From contig CALXOL010000015.1 in assembly GCA_944390015.1 (NCBI GenBank), forward strand, positions 1 through 64,000: DNA of 64,000 nucleotides. The letters run 5' to 3'. Below are positions 35,661 to 45,187 of the stretch, piece after piece. The notes below the pieces were generated by a model. The model saw nothing but the letters and a program-made list of their open reading frames with translations, was not told the origin of the DNA and ran no database searches. Position 1 is the stretch's first letter; the number at the start of each line of letters is the position of its first letter. Source of the stretch: an uncultured Spirochaetaceae bacterium (lineage in GTDB: Bacteria > Spirochaetota > Spirochaetia > Sphaerochaetales > Sphaerochaetaceae). Made by a program: the position numbers and the translations under genes.

Positions 35661-36692
35661 ATGGCCAAAATGATACAACAGGTTATGACTAATCCAAAGG
35701 AGATTGTCTTCAAGCAAGTCGATATCCCCACTGTTGGAGATGATGACGTTCTTATAAAGATAAAGATGATAGGTATCTGCGGAAGCGATATCCATGTATA
35801 CCATGGATTGCACCCGTTTACGAAATATCCGGTAACGCAGGGACACGAGGTATCTGGAGAGGTCGTAGAGGTAGGTAAAAACGTAAAATCCGTAAAGCCC
35901 GGAGACAAGGTGACTATAGAACCGCAGGTAAGATGCGGAAAATGCTACCCGTGCAGGAATGGTAAATACAATCTATGCGAATCCTTAAAGGTCATGGGTT
36001 TCCAGACGACAGGAGCGGCATCTGAGTATTTCAAGGCACCGGAAATCAATGTCACTAAGCTTCCCGATGACATGGATTACAAGAAAGGTGCCATGATAGA
36101 GCCTCTTGCCGTAGCCGTGCATGCTATATCCAGGGTCGGCGATGTAAATGGACTTAATATCTCTGTCATTGGAGCAGGTCCCATTGGAAATCTTGTAGCT
36201 CAGACTGCAAAAGCACTTGGAGCAAACGTCATGCTCTCCGATATAAGCGACTATCGCCTAACCCTTGGGAAAAAGACAGGCATAGAACACGTATATAATA
36301 CCAAGAACATGGACTATAATGACGCACTCATCGACTGTTTCGGCCCTGACAAAGCGGATGTGATCTACGACTGTGCCGGGAATGACATCACAATGAACAG
36401 CGCAATCAGATCTGCCAGGAAGGGAAGCACGATAATCCTTGTCGCGGTATATGCGGGCATGGCGAATGTTGACCTGGCGGTATTGAATGACCATGAGCTT
36501 GATCTCAATACAACGATGATGTACCGCCATGAGGATTACCTCAAGGCAATAGAGCTCGTAAACGATAAGAAGATAAACCTGGAGGCTCTTCAGAGCAACG
36601 TATTTCCTTTCAAGGATTATCTTAAGGCATATGAGTTCATAGATGCCAACAGGGAGACATCGATGAAGGTACTGATCGACCTGGAGTGTTAA
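35661..36692 (+). CDS. zinc-dependent medium-chain alcohol/polyol dehydrogenase
   Basis: A 343-residue MDR enzyme. Catalytic zinc ligands are Cys in GICGSDIH and His-Glu in QGHEVSG. The structural zinc cluster is CGKCYPCRNGKYNLC, and the NAD fold carries VIGAGPIG. The sequence fits sorbitol/L-iditol or threonine dehydrogenase-like enzymes; substrate not decidable. It is followed convergently (four-base TTAA overlap) by a ROK regulator, which may respond to a related sugar. Confidence 0.88.
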   Translation: MAKMIQQVMTNPKEIVFKQVDIPTVGDDDVLIKIKMIGICGSDIHVYHGLHPFTKYPVTQGHEVSGEVVEVGKNVKSVKPGDKVTIEPQVRCGKCYPCRNGKYNLCESLKVMGFQTTGAASEYFKAPEINVTKLPDDMDYKKGAMIEPLAVAVHAISRVGDVNGLNISVIGAGPIGNLVAQTAKALGANVMLSDISDYRLTLGKKTGIEHVYNTKNMDYNDALIDCFGPDKADVIYDCAGNDITMNSAIRSARKGSTIILVAVYAGMANVDLAVLNDHELDLNTTMMYRHEDYLKAIELVNDKKINLEALQSNVFPFKDYLKAYEFIDANRETSMKVLIDLEC

Positions 36693-37849
36693 TATTCTTT
36701 TATGGCCTTTTCTACAAGGCTCATCGCGGCACCCAGTTTGATCGCCTCATCCGTGTGCTTGCTTACTTTCAGCACCACAGAGCCTATCCTATTGAACGGG
36801 TAGGCTTTATCTATGCGCCTTTTCAGCTCGAGGATATCATCATCATCGATGAACTGTACAAGATATCCTCCGATAAGAACATCAAGATTAATAACCATCC
36901 TGACATTGTTTATCGCAAGAGCAAGATGGTCCAGGTAAGAGCCCCAGATCTCACACTCATGGGCCGATTTGGAGTGAACTTTTGAAAAGAATTCAACAAG
37001 GCTCAAAGGGGCGATCATCTCTTCAAGGCGGTCTACGGAGCAGAATGTCTCCACACAGCCCCTGTTACCACAATAACAGAGCGGGCCATCTGGGTCGATG
37101 GAGATGTGCTCAAGAGTCCCACTTGATACATTAAGAAGCTGCCGGATACTCCTCTGATAGATCATCACACCCCCGAAATTCTTATTCAGAATCATATAAA
37201 TGGCATTACCTATGTCCTCTCTCGTGAGCATCTCGTAATAAGCAGCGGCATCGAGATCATGCATCAGTGAGACCTTAAGGGAAATATGATCCTGAAACGT
37301 CTTGCGTCTTATCCCTGGACTTTTCAATATCTCAGTATAATGTACGTACTCCCCGTCCGAAGAGACCAAGCCCTGCAGCGCTATGCATACCCCCAGTATT
37401 TCATCCTCAGTGTATGGTAAGGCGGAAGAAAAGGCATTCACCCATTTACCAAACGCCATGTAGTATTCATCAATATCTTCGAAAACATGATCAAAATAGG
37501 ACTCCTCCAGCACGTTACCATAAAGATCTATGGCAACGGCGGATGCGCCTTCCTTAAGAAGTTTCACCCCTATCGAGATGCGTGATAGCGCATTGAAATC
37601 ATATACTTTGGCTTTTCTTCCCCCGGTGTACACGGCGGTCTTCGAAGTGACTACAAGCCCCTCAGAAATAAAAGTATTAAGGCATGTGGTAACCGTGGGG
37701 ATACTCATGCCGAGGCTCTGTGCCAACTCAAGTTTCGTAGCGCTCTTTCTGTGATAGATCTCCCTTAGAACCGCTCTCAGATTAGCCTGCTTAAGGGAGA
37801 GTGCACCAGCAGCACCTATGGAGAAATCCACATCATTTTCTGCTTTCAT
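36689..37849 (-). CDS. ROK family transcriptional regulator
   Basis: A 386-residue NagC/XylR-like regulator. Residues 15-80 form a winged helix (KSATKLELAQSLGMSIPTVTTCLNTF). The rest is the ROK sugar-kinase fold, with the zinc-type motif CYCGNRGCVETFCS that maintains the sugar site. The catalytic/sugar pocket motif is MHDLDAAAYYE, where kinases carry NDANAA, so it is a sensor and not a kinase. No ribosome site; an extended -10 ends six bases before the ATG. It is divergent from the fatty-acid operon, but nothing shows it controls it. Confidence 0.9.
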   Translation of the reverse strand: MKAENDVDFSIGAAGALSLKQANLRAVLREIYHRKSATKLELAQSLGMSIPTVTTCLNTFISEGLVVTSKTAVYTGGRKAKVYDFNALSRISIGVKLLKEGASAVAIDLYGNVLEESYFDHVFEDIDEYYMAFGKWVNAFSSALPYTEDEILGVCIALQGLVSSDGEYVHYTEILKSPGIRRKTFQDHISLKVSLMHDLDAAAYYEMLTREDIGNAIYMILNKNFGGVMIYQRSIRQLLNVSSGTLEHISIDPDGPLCYCGNRGCVETFCSVDRLEEMIAPLSLVEFFSKVHSKSAHECEIWGSYLDHLALAINNVRMVINLDVLIGGYLVQFIDDDDILELKRRIDKAYPFNRIGSVVLKVSKHTDEAIKLGAAMSLVEKAIKEY

Positions 37850-37855
37850 TGCCCT

Positions 37856-37864
37856 AGTATAGCA
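37856..37864 (-). promoter_or_regulatory. extended -10 promoter of the ROK regulator
   Basis: TGC-TATACT on the minus strand ends six bases before ATG 37849, predicting a leaderless transcript. Confidence 0.6.
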
Positions 37865-38022
37865 TAAGCAATGCAGTAAATGAGAAAGTTTTTAAAAGGT
37901 TTTCAAAAAATGTTTAATCCCAGTAAGTTCTTTCCTGTCAAAAAGTAGCAAATTCATTCCCCACCCAATCACCCATAGTAAATTATATCTACTTGCTCAG
38001 AGAGAAAGTAATGGTGTAATTT

Positions 38023-38073
38023 CTGTATAATACAGTAGTTGACATATTGACAGTTTTTGAAAATATGTCAATA
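38023..38073 (+). promoter_or_regulatory. promoter and nested operator-like repeats of the fatty-acid operon
   Basis: A -10 TATAAT (38026-38031) sits inside the near-palindrome CTGTATAATACAG. Immediately downstream, TTGACATAT (38039-38047) and ATATGTCAA (38063-38071) form a nine-base inverted repeat, and a nested TATTGACA/TGTCAATA pair spans 38045-38073. This covers the likely start point and early leader, a good place for a repressor. It does not match the FapR or FabT consensus that I know. Confidence 0.6.
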
Positions 38074-38106
38074 TTAAAATATCAAAGCTTTATAGGAGAA
38101 ATTAAA

Positions 38107-38334
38107 ATGGACGAAAAAACAATTTTTGACGCTATTAAGGAGACCGTTATTGAGCGCACGGATGCAAATGAAGATGACATCAAGATGGAGAGCACATTCC
38201 GCGAACTAGGAATCGACAGCCTCGATACAGTGGAACTGCTGATGAATCTTGAAGACAAGCTTGACGTGACGATTGAAGTTGACAGGAAGCTTGAGACCGT
38301 TAAAGATCTCGTAGACTTCATCGCAGCACTTTAA
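38107..38334 (+). CDS. acpP: acyl carrier protein
   Basis: A 75-residue acidic four-helix protein that carries the growing acyl chain on 4'-phosphopantetheine attached to Ser in GIDSLDTVELLM. ATG 38107 has TAGGAGAAAT upstream. It is the first gene of a fatty-acid operon running to 47591. Confidence 0.96.
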   Translation: MDEKTIFDAIKETVIERTDANEDDIKMESTFRELGIDSLDTVELLMNLEDKLDVTIEVDRKLETVKDLVDFIAAL

Positions 38335-38343
38335 GGGAATGCC

Positions 38344-39288
38344 ATGATTGAAACTCCGATAACGAAAATGCTTGGAATCAAATATCCACTCTTCCAAGGT
38401 GGAATGGCCTGGATTGCGGACGGATGTCTTGCTTCTGCGGTATCCAATGCCGGAGGGCTTGGTATTATCGCAGCAGGAAACGCTCCTAAGGACTATGTGA
38501 GAGATGAGATTATCAAGGCAAAGAGCCTTACTGATAGGCCTTTCGGGGTCAATATCATGCTCATGAGTCCCTATGCCGATGAGATTGCAGATCTTGTCGT
38601 TAAAGAGGGTGTCAAGGTTGTGACCACAGGGGCAGGAAACCCCAGCAAATACATGAAAGCCTGGAAAGACGCAGGCATCACGGTAATTCCAGTCGTTGCC
38701 TCCGTTGCGATGGCGAAACTGATGAAAAGAGTCGGAGCCGATGCGCTGATCGCAGAAGGTGGGGAAAGTGGAGGCCATGTCGGAGAGCTTACGACGATGG
38801 TACTCGTACCTCAGATAGTGGATGCAACCGATCTTCCGGTAATCGCCGCAGGTGGAATTGCCGAGGGAAGAGCTGCCGCAGCTGCCTTTCTCTTAGGAGC
38901 GGTAGGCATACAGATGGGAACGAGGTTCCTAAGTGCAAAGGAGTGCAACATATCCCCTGTGTACAAGGAGAAGATCATCAAGGCAAACGACCTATGCACC
39001 ATGGTTACGGGAAAAAGACTTGGACATCCGGTAAGAAGCCTCAGGACTAATTTCGCAAGAAGATATCAGGAGGCCGAGTACGGTGGAATGAGTGATGAGG
39101 AACTTGAGAAACTCGGAGTCGGAGCACTAAGCAAGGCTGTAAAGGACGGAGATCTTGAGAACGGATGTTTCCTCTCCGGCCAGGTCGCAGCAGTCGTGAA
39201 AAAAGAAGAGAGTGCCTCAGAGATCATCATAGATGTTATGAATGGCTGTGAAGAGGTGCTGAAAGGAGCTTTAAAATGGGTAAAATAG
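38344..39288 (+). CDS. fabK: enoyl-ACP reductase II (FMN)
   Basis: A 314-residue FMN-dependent enoyl-ACP reductase, the triclosan-resistant type that performs the last step of each elongation cycle. It shows PLFQGGMAWIADG, ALIAEGGESGGHVGE (active-site His), VIAAGGIAEGRAAAAAFLLGAVGIQMGTRFL and the FMN phosphate site. It is related to nitronate monooxygenases, but context in the fab operon fixes the role. It ends overlapping the fabD start by 13 bases. Confidence 0.95.
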   Translation: MIETPITKMLGIKYPLFQGGMAWIADGCLASAVSNAGGLGIIAAGNAPKDYVRDEIIKAKSLTDRPFGVNIMLMSPYADEIADLVVKEGVKVVTTGAGNPSKYMKAWKDAGITVIPVVASVAMAKLMKRVGADALIAEGGESGGHVGELTTMVLVPQIVDATDLPVIAAGGIAEGRAAAAAFLLGAVGIQMGTRFLSAKECNISPVYKEKIIKANDLCTMVTGKRLGHPVRSLRTNFARRYQEAEYGGMSDEELEKLGVGALSKAVKDGDLENGCFLSGQVAAVVKKEESASEIIIDVMNGCEEVLKGALKWVK

Positions 39289-40190
39289 CCTTTGTTTTCT
39301 CAGGACAGGGAGACCAGAAAGTAGGAATGTGCAAGGATTTATTCGAAAGCTACCCTACTTTCAAGACAACACTTGAGCACCTTGAGAAAGTTCATCACGG
39401 CCTTATAGCCTCAATCTATGATTCTACAGACGATGAGCTTATGAAGACCATAAACACACAGCCTGCTCTATATGCAATAGAGAGTGCAATATCAGCCATT
39501 TTGGCCGAGATGGGGATAAGGGCTGATGTAGCCGCAGGTTTCTCCCTTGGTGAGATTGCAGCACTTTCCTATGCTGGTTCATTCAGCATGGAAAGCGGAA
39601 TGAACATCGTCTCAAAAAGAGCTGAATTCATGCAGGAGGATGCAGAGAAATACGATGCTATAATGACTGCAGTCATACGACTCAGCGAAGACCAGGTAAG
39701 CCAGATTGCGGAGAAGTACGATTATGTCTTTCCCGTAAATTTCAACTGTCCGGGCCAAATCGTATGCTCGGGTCTTGAAAGCGAGATAAAGAGCTTTGAA
39801 GAGGATGTGAAGGAAAATGGCGGAAGATGTATTCGCCTCAGCGTGAAGGGAGCATTCCATTCACCTTTCATGAATGATGCCTCTGAGAAATTCGCATCCT
39901 TCCTTGACTCGAGGGTCGTATCCCTACCGACAATACCAACATACTCGAACTATCTCGGCATGCCATACCAAACGAGCGTGAAGGATATCCTGGCCTTTCA
40001 GATCAAGAGCCCGGTGCTATGGCAGAAGAGTGTGATGGATATGTTGAAAAACGGGGTTGATACCTTTATCGAGATAGGACCGGGAACGACACTCTCCTCG
40101 ATAATAAGGAAAATAAAAAAGGATGTAAGAATCTATTCAACAGGTAGCGTGGATGAACTTGAAAAGCTTAAGGAGGCTCTTTCATGCTAA
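39276..40190 (+). CDS. fabD: malonyl-CoA:ACP transacylase
   Basis: A 304-residue transferase moving malonyl from CoA to ACP. FSGQGDQKVGM opens the fold, the nucleophile Ser is in GFSLGEIAAL, and the catalytic His in VKGAFHSPFM. The end overlaps fabG by seven bases. Confidence 0.95.
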   Translation: MGKIAFVFSGQGDQKVGMCKDLFESYPTFKTTLEHLEKVHHGLIASIYDSTDDELMKTINTQPALYAIESAISAILAEMGIRADVAAGFSLGEIAALSYAGSFSMESGMNIVSKRAEFMQEDAEKYDAIMTAVIRLSEDQVSQIAEKYDYVFPVNFNCPGQIVCSGLESEIKSFEEDVKENGGRCIRLSVKGAFHSPFMNDASEKFASFLDSRVVSLPTIPTYSNYLGMPYQTSVKDILAFQIKSPVLWQKSVMDMLKNGVDTFIEIGPGTTLSSIIRKIKKDVRIYSTGSVDELEKLKEALSC

Positions 40191-40915
40191 AAGCAAAAGT
40201 CAGCGTGGTAACAGGCTCATCCAGGGGTATTGGAAGAGCCGTAGCGGTAAAGCTTGCCTCCCTTGGCTCCGATGTTGCCGTAGTCTATCACGGCAACAGT
40301 GCAAAGGCTGAGGAGACGGTAAGATCAATAATTGAAAACTATGGGGTAAAAGCCATAGCGTACAAGGCAGACGTATCATCATACGATGAGACGAAAGAAC
40401 TTGTAAAAAAGATAAAAGAGGATTTTTCCCGTATCGACATTCTTGTAAACAATGCGGGAATCGTAAAAGACGGACTCATCGCCATGATGAGCGAACAGTC
40501 TTTTGACAGTGTAATCGATACCAATTTAAAAGGGACATTCAACATGATCCGCCACGTCTGCCCCATCATGATAAGGGAAAAAGGTGGAAGGATCGTAAAC
40601 ATATCATCAGTGTCCGCCATTATCGGGAACCCGGGACAGGCGAACTACTCCGCTTCGAAAGCCGGCATAATCGGATTGACAAAATCCGCAGCTAAGGAGC
40701 TTAGCGTAAAGAATATCACGGTTAACGCAGTAGCACCAGGGTTCATCAGGACGGATATGACTGAGAACATCGGAGAGGATAATCCCCTCATCCAGATGAT
40801 TCCTCTCAAGAGATTCGGAGAGGCAGAAGAGGTGGCAGAAGCGGTAGCATTCCTTGCCTCATCCTCTTACATCACTGGAGAGGTTCTCAAAGTCGATGGC
40901 GGAATCGCAATGTAA
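40184..40915 (+). CDS. fabG: 3-oxoacyl-ACP reductase
   Basis: A 243-residue short-chain dehydrogenase that reduces beta-ketoacyl-ACP with NADPH. It has the TGSSRGIG nucleotide motif, NNAG, the Ser-Tyr-Lys triad (ISSVSA; YSASK), and the C-terminal ITGEVLKVDGGIAM. AAGGAGG lies before the ATG inside the fabD end. Confidence 0.95.
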   Translation: MLKAKVSVVTGSSRGIGRAVAVKLASLGSDVAVVYHGNSAKAEETVRSIIENYGVKAIAYKADVSSYDETKELVKKIKEDFSRIDILVNNAGIVKDGLIAMMSEQSFDSVIDTNLKGTFNMIRHVCPIMIREKGGRIVNISSVSAIIGNPGQANYSASKAGIIGLTKSAAKELSVKNITVNAVAPGFIRTDMTENIGEDNPLIQMIPLKRFGEAEEVAEAVAFLASSSYITGEVLKVDGGIAM

Positions 40916-40929
40916 AGGAGAGAGCAAAG

Positions 40930-42168
40930 ATGGAGAATTATAGAAGAGTCGTAGTTACCGGTATGGGTGCCATAAGCCCTGTTGGAAAAGGAGTTGAAGA
41001 GAACTGGAAGAACCTGGTTGACGGGGTCAACGGGATCGACAAGATCACCCTCTTCGATACTTCTGATTTCAAAGCCAAGCTTGATGGAGAGGTAAAAGAC
41101 TTCAATCCACGTGACTACATGGATAAGTCCGATGTCCTTAAAAGCGACAGATATGCCCAGTTCGCAATAGCCGCGGCAAGCGAGGCAGTGGGGATGAGCG
41201 GCATCATTGGAAACGTGGATCCTGAACGTCTTGCGGTATATTTCGGAACGGGAATAGGAGGAATGGCGACTTTCGTAAAAGAGCACAACACCCTGATAAA
41301 AAGAGGTCCTACCAGGGTTTCTCCTTTCTTTGTTCCCATGATGATTGCAAACATGGCATCAGGCATGATCTCAATCAGATACAACGCCCAGGGGCCGTCG
41401 ATGCCCGCCGTTACCGCATGCGCCTCAGGAACAAACGCAATCGGAGAGGCCATGCGCCTTATCAGGCATGGTTATGCGGATGCAGTAATCACAGGGGGAA
41501 GCGAGGCAGCGATATGCGAATGCGGTGTTGCAGGATTCATAAACATGCAGGCACTCTCAACAGCGGACGACAGAAACTCAGCAAGCCTTCCTTTTGATAG
41601 AAGAAGGAGCGGCTTCGTCATCGCGGAGGGAGGTGCTGCCCTGATACTTGAAGAGTATGAACATGCGAAAAAGAGGAATGCAAAAATCTATGCGGAGCTC
41701 GTAGGATACGGTTCGACATGCGATGCATACCATATAACTGCTCCAAGATCTGATGCCGAGGGGGCAAGAAGAGCAATGAGCCAGGCACTCAGCGAGGCCA
41801 ATTACGACAAAGAAGACAGCGTATATATCAACGCACATGGTACAGGTACCCCGTTAAACGATAAGACTGAGACACTTGCAATCAAGCACGCACTCGGAGA
41901 AGAAGAGGCGAAAAAGGCGATCATAAGCTCAACGAAGAGCATGACTGGACATATGCTCGGGGCAGCAGGTGCCTTGGAGGCGATAGTCTCCATAAAAGTC
42001 CTTGAGAGCGGAATAATCCCTCCGACAATCAACCTGCTTGAGCATGATGAGGAGTGCGACCTCGACTATGCCCCTTTAAAAGCAGTTAAGAGGGATATAA
42101 CACTATCTCTTTCCAACTCACTGGGATTCGGTGGGCACAACGGATGTCTTGCATTCAGGAGGATATGA
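40930..42168 (+). CDS. fabF: beta-ketoacyl-ACP synthase II
   Basis: A 412-residue condensing enzyme with the Cys-His-His triad (Cys in TACASGTNAIG, His in AHGTGTPLND and in SMTGHMLGAAGA). It is the only condensing enzyme in the operon; no fabH is present. AAGGAGAGAG lies before the ATG, and the stop overlaps the accB start region. Confidence 0.95.
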   Translation: MENYRRVVVTGMGAISPVGKGVEENWKNLVDGVNGIDKITLFDTSDFKAKLDGEVKDFNPRDYMDKSDVLKSDRYAQFAIAAASEAVGMSGIIGNVDPERLAVYFGTGIGGMATFVKEHNTLIKRGPTRVSPFFVPMMIANMASGMISIRYNAQGPSMPAVTACASGTNAIGEAMRLIRHGYADAVITGGSEAAICECGVAGFINMQALSTADDRNSASLPFDRRRSGFVIAEGGAALILEEYEHAKKRNAKIYAELVGYGSTCDAYHITAPRSDAEGARRAMSQALSEANYDKEDSVYINAHGTGTPLNDKTETLAIKHALGEEEAKKAIISSTKSMTGHMLGAAGALEAIVSIKVLESGIIPPTINLLEHDEECDLDYAPLKAVKRDITLSLSNSLGFGGHNGCLAFRRI

Positions 42169-42599
42169 TGGAATTGAACGAACTCAGAAAGTACGGCCAG
42201 CTGATGAAAGAGCTGAAACTTACAGCATTCGAGGTCTCAGATGGTCCTAAGACCTTTCGCATGGAAAGAAACCTGGGCCTAGGCAATCTTTGCACCACGC
42301 ATGAGGAATATAGCGAAGAAAGAACTGACAATGTTAGTGAAGCTGAAGATTCCGCAACACTCGAGATAAAATCACCGATGGTAGGCCTATTCTACTCATC
42401 AAGTGCAGAGGACAAGGATGATTATGTCACAGTCGGCTCTCAAATCAGGAAGGGGGACACCATCTGTATCATTGAGGCAATGAAGCTGATGAACGAGATC
42501 AAAGCAGAAGAGGATGGAATCATAGAACAGGTTCTTGTAAGAAACGGAGAGGCTGTTGAATTCGGCACTCCCCTATTCAGATACAGGAGGATTAAATGA
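42168..42599 (+). CDS. accB: biotin carboxyl carrier protein of acetyl-CoA carboxylase
   Basis: A 143-residue protein. A variable N-terminal half (about 1-70) is followed by a biotinyl domain whose Lys is in IEAMKLMNEI. ATG 42168 is preferred because it is five bases from AGGAGG; ATG 42165 is only two bases away. It overlaps the fabF stop by one base and fabZ by four. Confidence 0.93.
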   Translation: MELNELRKYGQLMKELKLTAFEVSDGPKTFRMERNLGLGNLCTTHEEYSEERTDNVSEAEDSATLEIKSPMVGLFYSSSAEDKDDYVTVGSQIRKGDTICIIEAMKLMNEIKAEEDGIIEQVLVRNGEAVEFGTPLFRYRRIK

Positions 42600-43036
42600 A
42601 GGGGAACGAACTTATGGAGATACTTCCTCATAGACGCAGCATGCTCCTTCTTGATGAGGCTTATAGGGAAGATGAATACGCACATGGAATTTATACGGTA
42701 AAAGGAGATGAATTCTTCCTCGATGGGCATTTCCCAGGCTTTCCAATCGTACCGGGAGTAATACTGTGTGAAATACTCGCACAGAGCACAGCAATCCTAT
42801 TAAAGGATAAGATGCAGGAAGGAAAAGTATGCCTTTATACAGGACTGGACAAGGTCAGATTCAAAAGTCCAGTTCTACCTGGAGACAGATTTGAAACAAA
42901 ATGCAGAATCGTCAGAAGCAAAGGTATTTTCTATTTCGCAGAAGGCGAAGGTTATGTAGGTGAAGAATTGAAGATCAAGGCGGAATATTCTTTCGCCTTA
43001 GCAGATAAGAGCGCGTTATGTTCTCAAAAATCCTGA
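42596..43036 (+). CDS. fabZ: 3-hydroxyacyl-ACP dehydratase
   Basis: A 146-residue hot-dog dehydratase. The catalytic His is in LDGHFPGFPIVPGV and the Glu in CEILAQ. It starts with ILPHRRSMLLLDE, as in FabZ. It overlaps accB by four bases and accC by 19, showing tight coupling. Confidence 0.94.
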   Translation: MKGNELMEILPHRRSMLLLDEAYREDEYAHGIYTVKGDEFFLDGHFPGFPIVPGVILCEILAQSTAILLKDKMQEGKVCLYTGLDKVRFKSPVLPGDRFETKCRIVRSKGIFYFAEGEGYVGEELKIKAEYSFALADKSALCSQKS

Positions 43037-44331
43037 TTGCAAACCGCGGGGAGATTGCGATAAGAATCATCAGAGCCTTAAGCGAGATGGGGATAAAGAG
43101 TGTCGCAGTCTACTCAAATGCGGATAAGAATTCATTACATCGTTATCTGGCGGATGAAAGCATCTGCATCGGCTCCGAGGATGCCTCCGATAGTTATCTC
43201 AGAGCAGACAGAATCATAAGCGCTGCACTCCTTACCGGAGCAAAAGCCATTCATCCAGGTTATGGTTTTCTCTCTGAGAATGAGGATTTCGCATCGCTAT
43301 GTGAGGAGAACGGGATTGCATTCATCGGACCGGGTTCTGCTCTGATGAGAAAGCTAAGCGACAAGACAAGGATGAAGGAGATAGCTAAGGATGCCGGACT
43401 TGATACGATTCCAGGGACATCTATACTCTCATCCCTTGAAGAGGCAAAAGAGAGGGCAAAGGAGATCGGCTATCCCGTGATGCTCAAAGCACGCAGTGGC
43501 GGAGGGGGAAGAGGAATCCGTCTTGTAGAGGATGATGATCAGATGGAGAAGGCCTACCCTATTGCAAGGAACGAGGCAGAGCAGAGCTTCTCCGACGGTG
43601 CGCTCTATCTTGAAAAGTACATAGCCAGTGCAAGCCACATCGAAGTGCAAATACTCGCAGATGAGTTCGGCAATGCCGTAAGCTTCGCAGAGAGGGACTG
43701 CTCGATGCAAAGAAACCATCAGAAGCTCATAGAAGAGAGTCCAAGTGCTAAAGTAAGTGAGGAAGAAAGAGCGCTTTTGATGGAGAAGACAAGAAAGGCT
43801 GCCATCAAGATGGGATACAGGAATGCGGGAACAATGGAATTTCTCTTCTCCAGTGACAGGAAATTCTATTTCATGGAGATGAACGTACGCCTTCAGGTGG
43901 AACATCCAGTAAGCGAGATTCTCTCTTCCATAGATATCGTGAAATGGCAGATAAGAATAGCAGCCGGTATTCCACTATCATTCACCACTAAGGATGTCAG
44001 AACGAAGGGAGCCGCCATCGAATGCAGAATAAACGCTCTTAGCACCGGAGAGATTGAAGAACTTCACATCCCGGGAGGACCGTTTGTTCGTTTCGACACC
44101 TACATTGAGAAAGGTGCATTAGTCTCCCCATATTATGATTCACTGCTGGGCAAGCTCATCGTATACGCCCAGACGAGGGACGAGGCAATCAGGAAGATGA
44201 GGGCATACCTTTGCGAACTCCAAATCGTTGGCGTCAAAACCAATATAGAGCAGCAGCTCATGATTCTGAAAAATCCAGATTTCATCTCTGGAACATATGA
44301 CACGATGAGCATGGAGAGGATAAATGATTAA
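43018..44331 (+). CDS. accC: biotin carboxylase subunit of acetyl-CoA carboxylase
   Basis: A 437-residue ATP-grasp enzyme that carboxylates biotin on AccB. It has ILIANRGEIAIRIIRA, the glycine loop ARSGGGGRGIR, and the catalytic segment MNVRLQVEHPVSE. Length and motifs are complete. It overlaps fabZ and accD. Confidence 0.95.
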   Translation: MFSKILIANRGEIAIRIIRALSEMGIKSVAVYSNADKNSLHRYLADESICIGSEDASDSYLRADRIISAALLTGAKAIHPGYGFLSENEDFASLCEENGIAFIGPGSALMRKLSDKTRMKEIAKDAGLDTIPGTSILSSLEEAKERAKEIGYPVMLKARSGGGGRGIRLVEDDDQMEKAYPIARNEAEQSFSDGALYLEKYIASASHIEVQILADEFGNAVSFAERDCSMQRNHQKLIEESPSAKVSEEERALLMEKTRKAAIKMGYRNAGTMEFLFSSDRKFYFMEMNVRLQVEHPVSEILSSIDIVKWQIRIAAGIPLSFTTKDVRTKGAAIECRINALSTGEIEELHIPGGPFVRFDTYIEKGALVSPYYDSLLGKLIVYAQTRDEAIRKMRAYLCELQIVGVKTNIEQQLMILKNPDFISGTYDTMSMERIND

Positions 44332-45160
44332 TTTCAACTTCAAACCAGAAAATGAGCTTGAGAAGGAAGGCATAGACAACATCCCCTCCCCCGAGGACGA
44401 AATAGTCTGCCCCAACTGCCATAGAACGGAGAAGAAAGATGACATCCTGCCGTTCAAGACCTGCACATGCGGTCATCATTTCCGCTTAAAGGCAAGAGAG
44501 AGGGCATTCCTTTTCTTCTCTGACTTTAGCGAGATGTTCCAAGAAGAAAAGAGTGAGGATGTACTGTCATTTCCAGGCTACAAAGAGAAACTCGAGAAAG
44601 CCAGAGCATTAAGCTCGGAGGATGAGTCTGTGATTACAGGCACAGCCATGATTGATGGTATGAGAGTCGCCGTATTCTTCATGGAGAGCCTTTTCATGAT
44701 GGGAAGCATGGGGCACGTGGCAGGAGAGAAGATTACAAGACTTTTCGAATTCGCACTGAGCAACAGGCTTCCAGTAATTGGATTCACTGCATCCGGTGGT
44801 GCGAGAATGCAGGAGGGGTTAATATCGCTCATGCAGATGGCCAAGGTCAGTGGAGCGGTAAAGAGGCACAGCAATGCAGGACTATTATACATTGTCGTAC
44901 TTACCGATCCCACTACGGGAGGGGTTACTGCGAGTTTTGCCATGGAGGCAGATATCATACTCTCCGAACCTGGTGCTCTTATCGGCTTTGCAGGAAAGCG
45001 AGTGATTGAACAGACGACAAAGAAGGAACTGCCAAGAGGATTTCAGAAAGCAGAATTCCTCCTTAAATGCGGCTTTATAGATAAGATCGTGCATAGGAAG
45101 GATTTAAAATACACGTTAAAAGAGATTTTAATCCTTCATGGAATTAATAAGGAGCATTAA
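44324..45160 (+). CDS. accD: acetyl-CoA carboxylase carboxyltransferase beta subunit
   Basis: A 278-residue subunit. The N-terminal zinc finger is CPNCHR...CTCGHHF, in which one expected CxxC is CTC. The crotonase-like body has ASGGARMQEG and TDPTTGGVTASFA for carboxybiotin and malonyl-CoA binding. The start overlaps accC by eight bases. Confidence 0.94.
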   Translation: MINFNFKPENELEKEGIDNIPSPEDEIVCPNCHRTEKKDDILPFKTCTCGHHFRLKARERAFLFFSDFSEMFQEEKSEDVLSFPGYKEKLEKARALSSEDESVITGTAMIDGMRVAVFFMESLFMMGSMGHVAGEKITRLFEFALSNRLPVIGFTASGGARMQEGLISLMQMAKVSGAVKRHSNAGLLYIVVLTDPTTGGVTASFAMEADIILSEPGALIGFAGKRVIEQTTKKELPRGFQKAEFLLKCGFIDKIVHRKDLKYTLKEILILHGINKEH

Positions 45161-45187
45161 GCCTCCCCTTTTATTTCGAGGACAAAA

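Noticed and set aside
38047-38106. Longer acyl carrier protein starting at the ATG at 38047
   Set aside because: The upstream codons cover the operator-like repeats and have no ribosome site, whereas ATG 38107 has a good one and gives the standard ACP length.
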